Positions 1 through 7,202 of a stretch of 21,100 nt of DNA are shown in pieces. Positions within the stretch are counted from its first letter, which is position 1, and every line of letters begins with the position of its first letter. The notes beneath the pieces were generated by a model, which did no database searches, was not told the DNA's origin, and saw nothing but the letters and a program-made list of their open reading frames with translations. The DNA comes from CAYLXN01 sp964586855 (lineage in GTDB: Bacteria; Patescibacteriota; Saccharimonadia; Saccharimonadales; Saccharimonadaceae): positions 1-21,100 of the forward strand of contig CAZPHO010000014.1 in assembly GCA_964586855.1 (NCBI GenBank), read 5' to 3'. Position numbers and translations under genes: made by a program.

Positions 1-26
1 TTGCCAACCGCTTCTAGCTATTAATA

Positions 27-55
27 TTGACAAAAGTAAATAAATAGTGTTTAAT
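27..55 (+). promoter_or_regulatory. Sigma-70-type promoter for the 98-451 gene
   Basis: A perfect TTGACA box at 27-32 is followed, after exactly 17 bases, by TTTAAT at 50-55. This is the best canonical -35/-10 pair in the window. Transcription would start near 62 and give a leader of roughly 36 bases. That leader holds a small perfect hairpin (TCGGC at 63-67 with GCCGA at 71-75) just before the ribosome binding site. Confidence 0.7.
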
Positions 56-97
56 CAGGTCATCGGCCAAGCCGAAGAATTTAAAGGAGGGGTTAAA

Positions 98-451
98 ATG
101 TTTACAATCAAACGAAAAGACGGAATCAAGCCCAACGAACATCATTATGTGGTTGATGTTATAAGAAAATTTGGTAAAGTTTTTTACCAAACAATCGACC
201 ACAAAGAGATGAACTCGGACCTCTACGAACCAATAAAGCCAATTTTTTATGCTTTTACCGACGCCATCGAACCGCTAGAAGTCGGCAAACCTCTAAAAGA
301 CATCCACGTCAAAAAAGAGGATAGATGGTCGGTCGTAAGAGAAACATCGGAGGTTTTGATTAGCGAGGTGTTTGCACCCAATCTGTTCGTAGTCGAAACT
401 CAAGAGGCTGTTTATGTCCTAGAATACAAACGCCTCATCCCCAACCCCTAA
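98..451 (+). CDS. Hypothetical protein, 117 residues, strongly expressed signals
   Basis: I do not recognise this family. The reading frame is open from a GTG at 47, but the ATG at 98 is the better start. An AAAGGAGG ribosome site at 84-91 sits 6 bases before it, and the GTG overlaps the promoter -10 region. The 117-residue product has no signal peptide, no membrane segment and no cysteine. It is rich in charged and beta-prone stretches such as HHYVVDVIRKFGKVFYQ near the N terminus and LFVVETQEAVYVLEY near the end, so a small soluble beta-rich domain is plausible (inference). It stands alone, with its own canonical promoter and a strong terminator directly at its stop codon. That single-gene arrangement with near-consensus signals suggests high expression. 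No function is proposed. Confidence 0.75.
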   Translation: MFTIKRKDGIKPNEHHYVVDVIRKFGKVFYQTIDHKEMNSDLYEPIKPIFYAFTDAIEPLEVGKPLKDIHVKKEDRWSVVRETSEVLISEVFAPNLFVVETQEAVYVLEYKRLIPNP

Positions 452-472
452 GCCTGCACCTGCAGGCTTTTT
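450..472 (+). terminator. Intrinsic terminator after the 98-451 gene
   Basis: AAGCCTGCA (450-458) and TGCAGGCTT (461-469) form a perfect 9-bp stem with a 2-base CC spacer, so the top pairs probably open in practice. The stem runs into TTTT at 469-472. The stem begins inside the TAA stop codon (449-451), and the T tract ends three bases before the TTGACG at 475 that may serve uvrB. Confidence 0.85.
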
Positions 473-474
473 AC

Positions 475-500
475 TTGACGAAGTTATCTGATGATATAAT
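475..500 (+). promoter_or_regulatory. uvrB promoter with extended -10, predicted leaderless
   Basis: TATAAT at 495-500 is preceded by TGA, giving an extended -10 (TGnTATAAT, from 492). TTGACG at 475-480 looks like a -35 but lies only 14 bases upstream, so the extended -10 probably carries most of the strength. Seven bases separate the -10 from the uvrB ATG at 508, which places the expected transcription start at or next to the start codon. Confidence 0.7.
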
Positions 501-507
501 AAAAAGG

Positions 508-2493
508 ATGCCAAGCTTCAAACTAACCACCAAATATCAGCCAACTGGTGACCAGCCTCAAGCGATCAATCAATTAGTTCGTGGGCTGAACGCCAAAGAG
601 CGCGCCCAAACATTGCTTGGTGTGACTGGCTCAGGTAAAACTTTCACCATGGCTAATGTGATCGCTGAGATTAATCGGCCGACTTTAGTCTTAGCTCACA
701 ACAAAACCTTAGCGGCTCAGCTTTTCACTGAGTTTAGCGAATTTTTCCCTGACAATGCTGTGCATTATTTTGTTAGCTATTTTGATTATTACCAGCCCGA
801 AGCCTACATCGCCTCTAGCGACACCTATATCGAGAAGGATTCAATGATTAATGAAGAGATCGAAAAGTTGCGCCACGCCGCCACTAACGCCCTGTTGACT
901 AGGCGTGATGTAGTGATTGTGGCCAGCGTCAGCTGTATTTACGGTATTGGCTCGCCTGGTGATTACGAAGATATGTCGATCAAACTGAACTTAGGCGAGA
1001 AGCGCCGTCAAGATAAATTTCTCCGCCATCTGAACGACATTCAGTATTCACGCAACGATATCGATTTTAAACGTGGAACTTTTCGGGTGCGAGGCGATGT
1101 GGTTGATGTTTTCCCAGCTGGTGAAAACAACGCTTATCGAGTTGAATTTTTTGGTGATGAAATTGATCGGATGACGGTAATCGATCCGCTAACTGGTGAA
1201 ACTATTCGCGAACCAGAAATTTTGCACATTTTCCCCAACTCTCACTATGTGGCGCCACGTGATCGAATCGATGATGTGATTGATAAAATCCAAACTGAAT
1301 TCAAAATTCGTCATAAGTTTTTCCTCAACAACCACCATTATCTGGAAGCCCAACGTCTTGAGCAGCGAGTCAAATTTGACACTGAAATGTTGCGTGAAAC
1401 TGGTTTCGTCAAAGGGATTGAAAACTACTCACGCTACTTGACCAGCCGTGAAGCAGGCGAACAGCCAGCCACTCTACTCGACTATTTTCCGGATGATTTT
1501 TTGATGTTTATCGATGAATCACACATGACTTTGCCGCAAGTTCGGGGAATGTATAATGGCGATCGAGCCCGCAAGCAAACGCTGGTTGATTATGGCTTTC
1601 GCCTGCCAAGTGCCCTTGACAACCGCCCGCTAAGATTTGATGAGTTCGAAAAGCACATCAATCAAGTGGTTTACGTTTCGGCCACTCCAGCCGACTACGA
1701 ACTGGAGCATTCACCCAAGCCGATTGAGCAAATTATCCGGCCAACTGGACTGCTCGATCCGAAAATCGAAGTTCGGCCGATCAAAAACCAAATTGACAAT
1801 CTGATGGAAGAGCTAGAGCAGCGAATTGATAAAAATGAGCGAGTGCTAATCACGACATTGACCAAGCGGATGGCGGAAGATTTAAGTAATTATCTAGTCG
1901 AAGCTGGAATCAAAACCGCCTATCTACATAGTGAAATCAAAACTATCGAGCGAAGCGATATTTTGCGGGACTTGCGAGCTGGTGTTTATGATGTGCTGGT
2001 CGGAATCAATTTGTTGCGTGAAGGCTTGGATTTGCCAGAAGTCAGTCTGGTGGCAATCATGGACGCTGACAAGGAAGGTTTCTTGCGTTCACGCAGTGCT
2101 TTGGTCCAAACAATTGGTCGAGCCGCTCGCCACGAAGACGGGACGGTAATCATGTATGCCGATAACATGACCGATTCAATGCGAACCGCAATTAGCGAAA
2201 CCAATCGACGACGAGAATTGCAAATTAAATATAACACCGAGCACAACATCACCCCGACCAGCATCAAAAAGGCACTGTCAGAAGGCTTGCGAGTGTTTAT
2301 TCCTGAAGAAGTTAAGGCTAAACAACCCAAACTTAATCTCAACAAAATCCCAGCTGACGAATACGATAATCTAGCTAACGATCTGACTGCCCAAATGGAA
2401 ATGGCAGCCACCAATTTGGAGTTCGAGAAAGCAGCCGAACTGCGAGATTTGGTCGAAGAAATCCGTCAAAAGCAAGCCAAGTTTAAAGCTTAA
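508..2493 (+). CDS. uvrB: Excinuclease ABC subunit B (UvrB)
   Basis: UvrB is the damage-verifying helicase subunit of nucleotide excision repair. It is loaded by UvrA and recruits UvrC for incision. The 661-residue product has the family's usual length and order. The N terminus reads FKLTTKYQPTGDQPQAI and the Walker A is GVTGSGKT (about 38-45). The tyrosine-rich beta-hairpin that locks onto DNA (YFDYYQPEAY, about 91-100) follows. Further on come the DESH Walker B, the C-terminal helicase half with the GRAARHEDG motif, and a final UVR motif (NLEFEKAAELRDLVEEI) that binds UvrC. A TTG at 475 would add 11 residues, but the promoter -10 lies inside that extension and the family normally starts a few residues before FKL. 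The ATG at 508 is therefore the start. No ribosome site fits, which agrees with leaderless translation. Confidence 0.97.
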   Translation: MPSFKLTTKYQPTGDQPQAINQLVRGLNAKERAQTLLGVTGSGKTFTMANVIAEINRPTLVLAHNKTLAAQLFTEFSEFFPDNAVHYFVSYFDYYQPEAYIASSDTYIEKDSMINEEIEKLRHAATNALLTRRDVVIVASVSCIYGIGSPGDYEDMSIKLNLGEKRRQDKFLRHLNDIQYSRNDIDFKRGTFRVRGDVVDVFPAGENNAYRVEFFGDEIDRMTVIDPLTGETIREPEILHIFPNSHYVAPRDRIDDVIDKIQTEFKIRHKFFLNNHHYLEAQRLEQRVKFDTEMLRETGFVKGIENYSRYLTSREAGEQPATLLDYFPDDFLMFIDESHMTLPQVRGMYNGDRARKQTLVDYGFRLPSALDNRPLRFDEFEKHINQVVYVSATPADYELEHSPKPIEQIIRPTGLLDPKIEVRPIKNQIDNLMEELEQRIDKNERVLITTLTKRMAEDLSNYLVEAGIKTAYLHSEIKTIERSDILRDLRAGVYDVLVGINLLREGLDLPEVSLVAIMDADKEGFLRSRSALVQTIGRAARHEDGTVIMYADNMTDSMRTAISETNRRRELQIKYNTEHNITPTSIKKALSEGLRVFIPEEVKAKQPKLNLNKIPADEYDNLANDLTAQMEMAATNLEFEKAAELRDLVEEIRQKQAKFKA

Positions 2494-2494
2494 T

Positions 2495-2523
2495 TTGAAC
2501 TAGGTCTTGATTTAGACTATAAT
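2495..2523 (+). promoter_or_regulatory. Promoter for the 2531 gene, predicted leaderless
   Basis: TTGAAC at 2495-2500 and TATAAT at 2518-2523 are separated by an ideal 17 bases. The ATG at 2531 follows the -10 by 7 bases, so the predicted transcript begins at the start codon. There is no Shine-Dalgarno sequence between the two. The -35 starts one base after the uvrB stop codon. Confidence 0.75.
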
Positions 2524-2530
2524 AACGCTA

Positions 2531-3427
2531 ATGGACCCCAATGAACAATTTCAACAAAACTATGACCAACTAGCTAGCCAAAATCGACAAAAACGCCGTC
2601 GATTGAATGTTGTGATTATTGTTTTGGCGGTTTTGGTGTTAGCATCGCTGGGCGGACTAGTTTTTTACTTGGTTAAAAATGTTTGGTCAGACAAAGACCA
2701 GCCTCAACAGACGATTGTTTTGCCGCCGCGCGAAGAAGAAAAAGAAGTCGACCCAAACGAAGTCGACACCTCTGGTTGGACTAAAGAAATTTGCTCAAAA
2801 ACGACTGAAGTTTGTTTTAAAGCGCCACCAGACTGGAGCTTCAATCAAGACACAAGTCAGGCTAAGCTGAATTCAACCGTCAAACCAGTAGAGGTGATAA
2901 ATTTTATCAACGGCAAGGAGCAACAAGTTTGGACTCTAGGAATATATGAACATGATCAAGAGATTCGCAGCTGTCCTAACGATGATTTTTTGGGCACATA
3001 CTACACCTCTGAAGTTCGAGGTAAAGAAAGTAGATTAAGCCATCAGCTCAACAAAGAAAAAGCTACTCCAAGAGCCGAGCAAATCGTTGTTTACTCAAGA
3101 GACCGAGTTGATAAATATCTTTTGTCGACCAGAATAGACTCAATTCACTTTGAGGGGGAGAATCTAAACGTCGACGCCAAGCTATCCCGCTGCTGGATGG
3201 AAAACGGACCCGAACCACTGTTCTACAACCAAAAAGCCATGGATATCGTCCATAATTTAATGTTTGACAGCCTAAAAGAAGCTAAGCAAGCTGCGGACTC
3301 AGACGATGTCAAGATGATCTACGGCATCATGACAACCGCCCGCAATCAATACGACATCCCGAGTGTCGATCCTGGCAATAATCGGCCCCATGTTAATCCG
3401 CCTTATGCTCCAGCAGCTCAAATCTAG
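2531..3427 (+). CDS. Single-pass membrane-anchored protein with four exported cysteines, unknown function
   Basis: The family is not recognised. The 298-residue product has a short cytoplasmic N terminus ending in KRRR (21-24) and one membrane helix at about 26-48. An acidic, proline-containing linker (about 55-80) follows, then a C-terminal domain that should lie outside the cell by the positive-inside rule. Four cysteines are all in that domain: C88, C95, C148 and C221. The domain opens with C-x6-CF-x2-P-x2-W (C88 to W102). The same opening, the same cysteine order and a similar end (here DDVKMIYGIMTTA, 259-270) occur in the protein at 12627-13430, so the two are probably paralogues. The C terminus is a proline- and asparagine-rich tail. 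It has its own promoter just after uvrB. The function is unknown, and an extracellular disulfide-stabilised domain is an inference. Confidence 0.85.
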   Translation: MDPNEQFQQNYDQLASQNRQKRRRLNVVIIVLAVLVLASLGGLVFYLVKNVWSDKDQPQQTIVLPPREEEKEVDPNEVDTSGWTKEICSKTTEVCFKAPPDWSFNQDTSQAKLNSTVKPVEVINFINGKEQQVWTLGIYEHDQEIRSCPNDDFLGTYYTSEVRGKESRLSHQLNKEKATPRAEQIVVYSRDRVDKYLLSTRIDSIHFEGENLNVDAKLSRCWMENGPEPLFYNQKAMDIVHNLMFDSLKEAKQAADSDDVKMIYGIMTTARNQYDIPSVDPGNNRPHVNPPYAPAAQI

Positions 3428-3432
3428 CTGAC

Positions 3433-3774
3433 CTATTCTCCTTTTTGCTTGTCAATCAGCTGATCATATAAGCCATACCAGCGCTGGACAGTATTCTCCA
3501 GCCAGTAATAGTGCTTGAGATAAAATAATTCCGTGACTAATAAAACTCCAATTATTGCCAACCAGCCCCAATGCGGCCAAGCAATCGATAAACTGATAGT
3601 CAGCATAATCAAAATAGCAAACGTAATCGTCACCAATAAATGAATCAGTCGCTCGTGTTGTAGAAATTGGATTTGCTGTAAATGGCGCTCAGCCACATTT
3701 GAATAATTTATATCACCAGAATCATTCAGTGCTTGATTGATAAATTGTTCGTGAGACTTAAAATTATCGGCCAT
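3433..3774 (-). CDS. Small membrane protein with two transmembrane helices
   Basis: This 113-residue product has a polar N-terminal region (1-42) and two hydrophobic helices at about 44-66 and 69-87, separated by a short WPHWGW turn. It ends in a polar tail containing HYYWLENTVQRWYGLYD. Both ends are therefore likely cytoplasmic. The stretch FLQHERLIHLLVT just before helix 1 and the HYYWLEN segment after helix 2 resemble, from memory, a small uncharacterised family in Gram-positive bacteria. I cannot check this. It is the last gene of the gap operon and starts 3 bases after the preceding stop, without a clear ribosome site. It is probably translationally coupled. It converges on the 2531 gene with only 5 bp between stops and no obvious terminator. 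Function unknown. Confidence 0.8.
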   Translation of the reverse strand: MADNFKSHEQFINQALNDSGDINYSNVAERHLQQIQFLQHERLIHLLVTITFAILIMLTISLSIAWPHWGWLAIIGVLLVTELFYLKHYYWLENTVQRWYGLYDQLIDKQKGE

Positions 3775-3777
3775 AAT

Positions 3778-4338
3778 CTATTTAATGTCAGCATAACGCT
3801 GCTTGAGCGCTGCTATCACTTCGGCTACTAGCTTGTCTGGATCGGAGTTAAAAATAATATCGTCCACCCCTGGTGATTGGACATTTTTCAGTAACTCTGG
3901 CACATAATCAGCCAACCCGCCACTGCCAGTCAGCACACCGCAGACCTTGCGACCATCAAGCGCTGTGGTCAGTTCATGCAAGCTACCCATTCGACCACCG
4001 ATAACAATCACCGCATCGCTCGATCGGACCAAACTTATATCACGACCAACATAAGCCATGCCGGTATAGTTGAGATAATCAAACTCTTTGGTCGGCAGTT
4101 TGTAAACCACGACGTGCTCACGATAAGACGCGGCTGGCGAAAAACCAATCGCCACACCAGCTCGGTCTTTGACTTCAGCAAAACCCAAAGCAGCATAATG
4201 TGGCAAGCCAACGGTTGCACCAGTCACTAGCGTTGCCCCTCGCTCAGCGATGGCTCGGCCTACGGCTTGAGCTTTTTTGTGGGATTGACGAACAACGTCC
4301 CCACTGGCTGAACCCGATACACACAGTTGATACTTCAT
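3778..4338 (-). CDS. LOG/SLOG-like Rossmann-fold nucleotide-binding protein
   Basis: The 186-residue product looks like a member of the LOG-like (SLOG) Rossmann superfamily. It has an N-terminal beta strand with a glycine/serine loop (VSGSASG, 7-13), then VTGATVG (38-44), a central GRD (98-100), and IGGRMGSLHE (113-122). That last motif corresponds to the PGGxGTxxE signature of LOG and TIGR00725-type proteins. The glutamate is kept, while the proline and threonine positions are replaced. Known LOG enzymes release cytokinin-type bases from nucleotides, but many bacterial relatives have other or unknown nucleotide-related roles, so no substrate is claimed. The start is supported by AAGGAG a few bases upstream. 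It lies 10 bases after the 400-residue unknown in the gap operon, so it is transcribed with sugar-phosphate enzymes. Confidence 0.8.
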   Translation of the reverse strand: MKYQLCVSGSASGDVVRQSHKKAQAVGRAIAERGATLVTGATVGLPHYAALGFAEVKDRAGVAIGFSPAASYREHVVVYKLPTKEFDYLNYTGMAYVGRDISLVRSSDAVIVIGGRMGSLHELTTALDGRKVCGVLTGSGGLADYVPELLKNVQSPGVDDIIFNSDPDKLVAEVIAALKQRYADIK

Positions 4339-4348
4339 GTTTTTCTCC

Positions 4349-5551
4349 TTAAACTTGCTTTATTAGTTTGATTACGTCTTTGGTTAAGGCCGGCTGATTT
4401 AAGTAGCGAAAAATTAATTCATCCCACAAACTCTCTTCGAAATGAGCAGTTAGATTGTTTTGGCAATTACCGATTTTTGATAAATAATTATCGATCACGT
4501 CTGAAATATTTAGCGACACAATAGCATCGGCTCGCTTAAAGCTTAAGTGATTGGTTCCCGCCCAAAATTTCAAATCTGGATACTGTCTAACCAGCCATTC
4601 AGTGGCGTCAAAACAGCTAAAATTAAACTGCGGCAACTCGGTTTTGATGGCCTGATTAAGAGCTGAGTCGGACCGACCAATTGCTCGAAAAATCGACCAC
4701 CACGGAATCAACTCGCCGCCGATATCCCATGCCTGAAAAGTAGATTCCTGCAGAAATTTGGTGATATTTTCAGCGTAAGTTGAAGAATTAACCAGCACCT
4801 GCAATTGATTGGTCGAAGCCACCAGTCGTGAGACCTTAACCCCAACATCGCAAATCAGCGCTAGTAGATTTTTGGCTTCACTAGCCAAGCCAGAGATGTC
4901 TCGACTGACAATCACCGAACCTGTCAAAACCGCAATAATCGCATAGTCTTCGATCGCATCGTCGCTTAAAATAGCTGCTAAATCTTGATTTATAAAATAT
5001 ATTTCAGCTGGTCTGAACTCAAAATCATCCTTCGACAAATTTTGAATTTGCCGCAGCCATTCATCCAGCCAGAACTGATCTTCATTCAGGCGAACCGCAA
5101 CTGCAATTTCACCTGGTCGATAACGCTCAAACAGCTGCTCAACCGAATCAAGCTCGAGCTCAGACAAAGTTTCTTCTGGATTTAGGCGCTTGAGCATCGC
5201 CTGCAAAGCTTCTGGCTTAAGTTGCAAAACCTCCTGAGTTGTAATTTTGTTTAACTCTGTAGCGATCTGCTCGTAGACAAATTCTGGCCGAAAATTGTTG
5301 CCCAGTAAATTATATTCTAGCAGCTCAGCGTCGTGTTTATATTTAGCAATCAGGGCTTGATTGACCTCTTCATATCGACTGTCGCCAGGAGTTAATTTTA
5401 GTTCACGTAATTTAAGATTAGTGGCGGTCAACATCTGGCCGACCAAATCAACATCAATCGATTGTTTGCCAGTTAAGTTTTCAAAAGTGTTGATCAAATT
5501 TTCAAAATAATGACCACCGCTCGATACTAATTCTCCTAGCAAATGAGCCAT
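4349..5551 (-). CDS. Hypothetical protein of the gap operon, 400 residues
   Basis: The family is not recognised. The frame opens at 5593, inside the upstream kinase gene. The ATG at 5551 is preferred because AGGAG lies just before the kinase stop and the ATG follows that stop by one base. The 400-residue product is soluble-looking, with no signal peptide or membrane helix. Residues 1 to about 130 are charged and helix-rich (for example SRYEEVNQALIAKYKHDAELL). A second part (about 130-230) has acidic and aromatic stretches. The C-terminal third alternates short hydrophobic strands with helices and carries tryptophans in IPWWSIF and LKFWAGTN. I see no P-loop, Rossmann glycine motif or metal-binding cluster. 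Its place between a PfkB kinase and a LOG-like protein, with GAPDH, RpiB and an Rpe-like enzyme upstream, suggests a carbohydrate-linked role (inference only). Confidence 0.8.
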   Translation of the reverse strand: MAHLLGELVSSGGHYFENLINTFENLTGKQSIDVDLVGQMLTATNLKLRELKLTPGDSRYEEVNQALIAKYKHDAELLEYNLLGNNFRPEFVYEQIATELNKITTQEVLQLKPEALQAMLKRLNPEETLSELELDSVEQLFERYRPGEIAVAVRLNEDQFWLDEWLRQIQNLSKDDFEFRPAEIYFINQDLAAILSDDAIEDYAIIAVLTGSVIVSRDISGLASEAKNLLALICDVGVKVSRLVASTNQLQVLVNSSTYAENITKFLQESTFQAWDIGGELIPWWSIFRAIGRSDSALNQAIKTELPQFNFSCFDATEWLVRQYPDLKFWAGTNHLSFKRADAIVSLNISDVIDNYLSKIGNCQNNLTAHFEESLWDELIFRYLNQPALTKDVIKLIKQV

Positions 5552-5552
5552 C

Positions 5553-6533
5553 TTACAGGCTCCTCTCCCGAATTGGCAGTTGCTTGAGGCCACTAGCTGA
5601 CGTCAGAGTACTGCAGGTCGCTCCAACACAAGCCACGACTCGGCTGGCATTGGCGCTGGCAAAAATTAAAGACTCGCTAGTGGTTCGTTCGCGAATCATA
5701 CTCGCCAGAAAAGCTGACCCAAATGCATCACCGGCCCCTGTCTGGTCGGCCACTCTCTCGGGCGGGTAAATACCGCTCCGCCAAACAGTCTTGCCATCAC
5801 AGGCAATCGAGCCATCTTCAGAGCTGGTGATAACCACCATTTTGACGTATTTTGATAATTTAGTCGCTAGCTCGTCAAGATTATTACCCTTGACGATTTG
5901 TTCCGCTTCTGATCGGTTCAAAATTAGCACGTCAACATCTTCCAATAACCCGAGTAGTTTATTTCTATCGGCTAATTCACCTTCGCCAGGGTTAAAAGCT
6001 AGCTTGACATTGTGCTGTTTGAGCTGCAAGAAAATTTCATTTAAAACTGAAAAATTACCACCAGTGCTAGCGACAAAAGCCCAATCGTAATGATTGGCCG
6101 ATAAGTTTATCAAGCCGCTTGAGACTGCTTGCCAGTTGGTATTGTAGGCAATCGTCGACTGCCGACCAAGACTGCGATCCAAGATATGCACGGCCGCCGC
6201 AGTTGTAAATGAATTGAGACGCACGACCTTGTCGGTGTTGATATTTTCCGTGTCAAGTTGGCCAAGTAGCAAGCTACCAAGCGCCTCCTGCCCGAGCAGG
6301 CTCCAGAGGTCAACCGAAAAGCCCATGCGCGATAAATTGATGGCTAAATTAGCGCCGCGACCACCAATACTACTATGAAAACCCTTGGCAGCCGCCGACT
6401 TACTAACCTCCAGCTGACTAAAAACTCGGTCGTCAGCCTCACGAATCGTCGTTAGCCCGCGCACATCAGAAAAATAACTGTCGTTGCGGATTTCGCCAAC
6501 CACTAAAACCCGTTGCTGATTATCCGCCACCAT
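5553..6533 (-). CDS. PfkB-family (ribokinase-like) carbohydrate kinase
   Basis: This 326-residue protein belongs to the PfkB/ribokinase superfamily, which phosphorylates sugars, sugar phosphates or nucleosides with ATP. The first signature is GGRGANLAINLSRMG (about 57-71), matching the GGxGxN substrate-binding region. NRSEAEQI (about 206-213) is the NxxE element, and ADQTGAGDAFGSAF (about 263-276) is the second signature, whose GAGD aspartate is the catalytic base. The substrate cannot be read from sequence. Lying next to rpiB and an rpe-like gene, ribokinase is the simplest guess. A kinase acting on fructose 6-phosphate or another sugar phosphate is an alternative, of interest because many CPR genomes lack classical phosphofructokinase. 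The ATG directly follows the preceding TAG, so translation is probably coupled. Confidence 0.9.
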   Translation of the reverse strand: MVADNQQRVLVVGEIRNDSYFSDVRGLTTIREADDRVFSQLEVSKSAAAKGFHSSIGGRGANLAINLSRMGFSVDLWSLLGQEALGSLLLGQLDTENINTDKVVRLNSFTTAAAVHILDRSLGRQSTIAYNTNWQAVSSGLINLSANHYDWAFVASTGGNFSVLNEIFLQLKQHNVKLAFNPGEGELADRNKLLGLLEDVDVLILNRSEAEQIVKGNNLDELATKLSKYVKMVVITSSEDGSIACDGKTVWRSGIYPPERVADQTGAGDAFGSAFLASMIRERTTSESLIFASANASRVVACVGATCSTLTSASGLKQLPIRERSL

Positions 6534-7193
6534 CTAAATCACCGTCTTTTTATCAATCTGAGACATCATGCTCTCATAAACCGCTTTGGGATTATTGGCG
6601 TAGGCTAACGTGCTGCCAACATTGATCACATGAACATGACCTTTGGCGATCGAAAAGACATTGTCGATATTGACGCCGCCATCCCAGCCAATTTCCACAC
6701 CTGGATTAATTTTGAGCACTAGACGAACTTTTTCCAGCTGAATCAAGCTGGCGCGACCACCCATCTGACCGAGTGCACCAGCAAAAACTAGCACATGATC
6801 GACATATTTGATCATCTCTTCGTGATCAGCTGGCACGGTCGCTTTGAGCAGCGCCAGGCCAACCTTTATACCGGCCGCCCTGAGCTTATCAAAGCTCGGC
6901 TTCAAATCCTCATTGACTTCAGTATGAAAAATAACCATATTCGGCTTGAGTTCGATTAGTTTGTCAACATATTGACTCGGCGCTCCGACCATCATATGAA
7001 TGTCAACTTGCCAATTATCTGGCCACCACAACTGATCAAGATTGACCGTCTGGGTTGGAGCAAATTGACCGTCAGTAATGTCGATCTGAGCTCGGTTCGA
7101 AAACTCATTAATTTGAGTAACCGCCGATTGATAATTTTCAACACTATCAACTAGAATCGTTGGAACAATTTGAGTATTAAACGCATTTGCCAT
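6534..7193 (-). CDS. rpe: Ribulose-phosphate 3-epimerase-like TIM-barrel protein, atypical metal site
   Basis: Rpe interconverts ribulose 5-phosphate and xylulose 5-phosphate in the pentose phosphate pathway. The 219-residue length fits, and the landmarks appear in order: QIDITDGQFAPT (36-47) for HxDxMDGxFVP, DIHMM (64-68) for DxHLM, FHTE (89-92), WDGGVN (170-175) for xVDGGI, and NVGSTLA (191-197) for the phosphate site. Both aspartates used as acid and base (D38, D171) and the metal histidine H66 are present. The other metal histidine of the family is glutamine here (Q36). The flexible PGFGGQ loop reads FAGALGQMGG (137-146), and the N-terminal SILSAD-like strand is TILVDS. An Rpe relative with a modified site or another sugar-phosphate substrate is therefore possible. 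A GGGG-containing ribosome site precedes the ATG. It is third in the gap operon, after rpiB. Confidence 0.75.
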   Translation of the reverse strand: MANAFNTQIVPTILVDSVENYQSAVTQINEFSNRAQIDITDGQFAPTQTVNLDQLWWPDNWQVDIHMMVGAPSQYVDKLIELKPNMVIFHTEVNEDLKPSFDKLRAAGIKVGLALLKATVPADHEEMIKYVDHVLVFAGALGQMGGRASLIQLEKVRLVLKINPGVEIGWDGGVNIDNVFSIAKGHVHVINVGSTLAYANNPKAVYESMMSQIDKKTVI

Positions 7194-7202
7194 GACCAGC
7201 CC

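Noticed and set aside
47..97. GTG start at 47 for the first gene
   Set aside because: It overlaps the -10 region of a near-consensus promoter. The ATG at 98 has a strong AAAGGAGG site.
475..507. N-terminal extension of uvrB from TTG at 475
   Set aside because: The -10 box lies inside it, UvrB proteins start near the MPSFKL position, and no ribosome site precedes the TTG.
1986..2414. 142-codon open frame opposite the end of uvrB
   Set aside because: It is antisense to the helicase motif and UVR regions, has no promoter or ribosome site, and is serine/arginine-rich as expected of a shadow frame.
5552..5593. 14-residue N-terminal extension of the 400-residue unknown
   Set aside because: It runs inside the kinase gene, while the ATG at 5551 follows an AGGAG site and the kinase stop.
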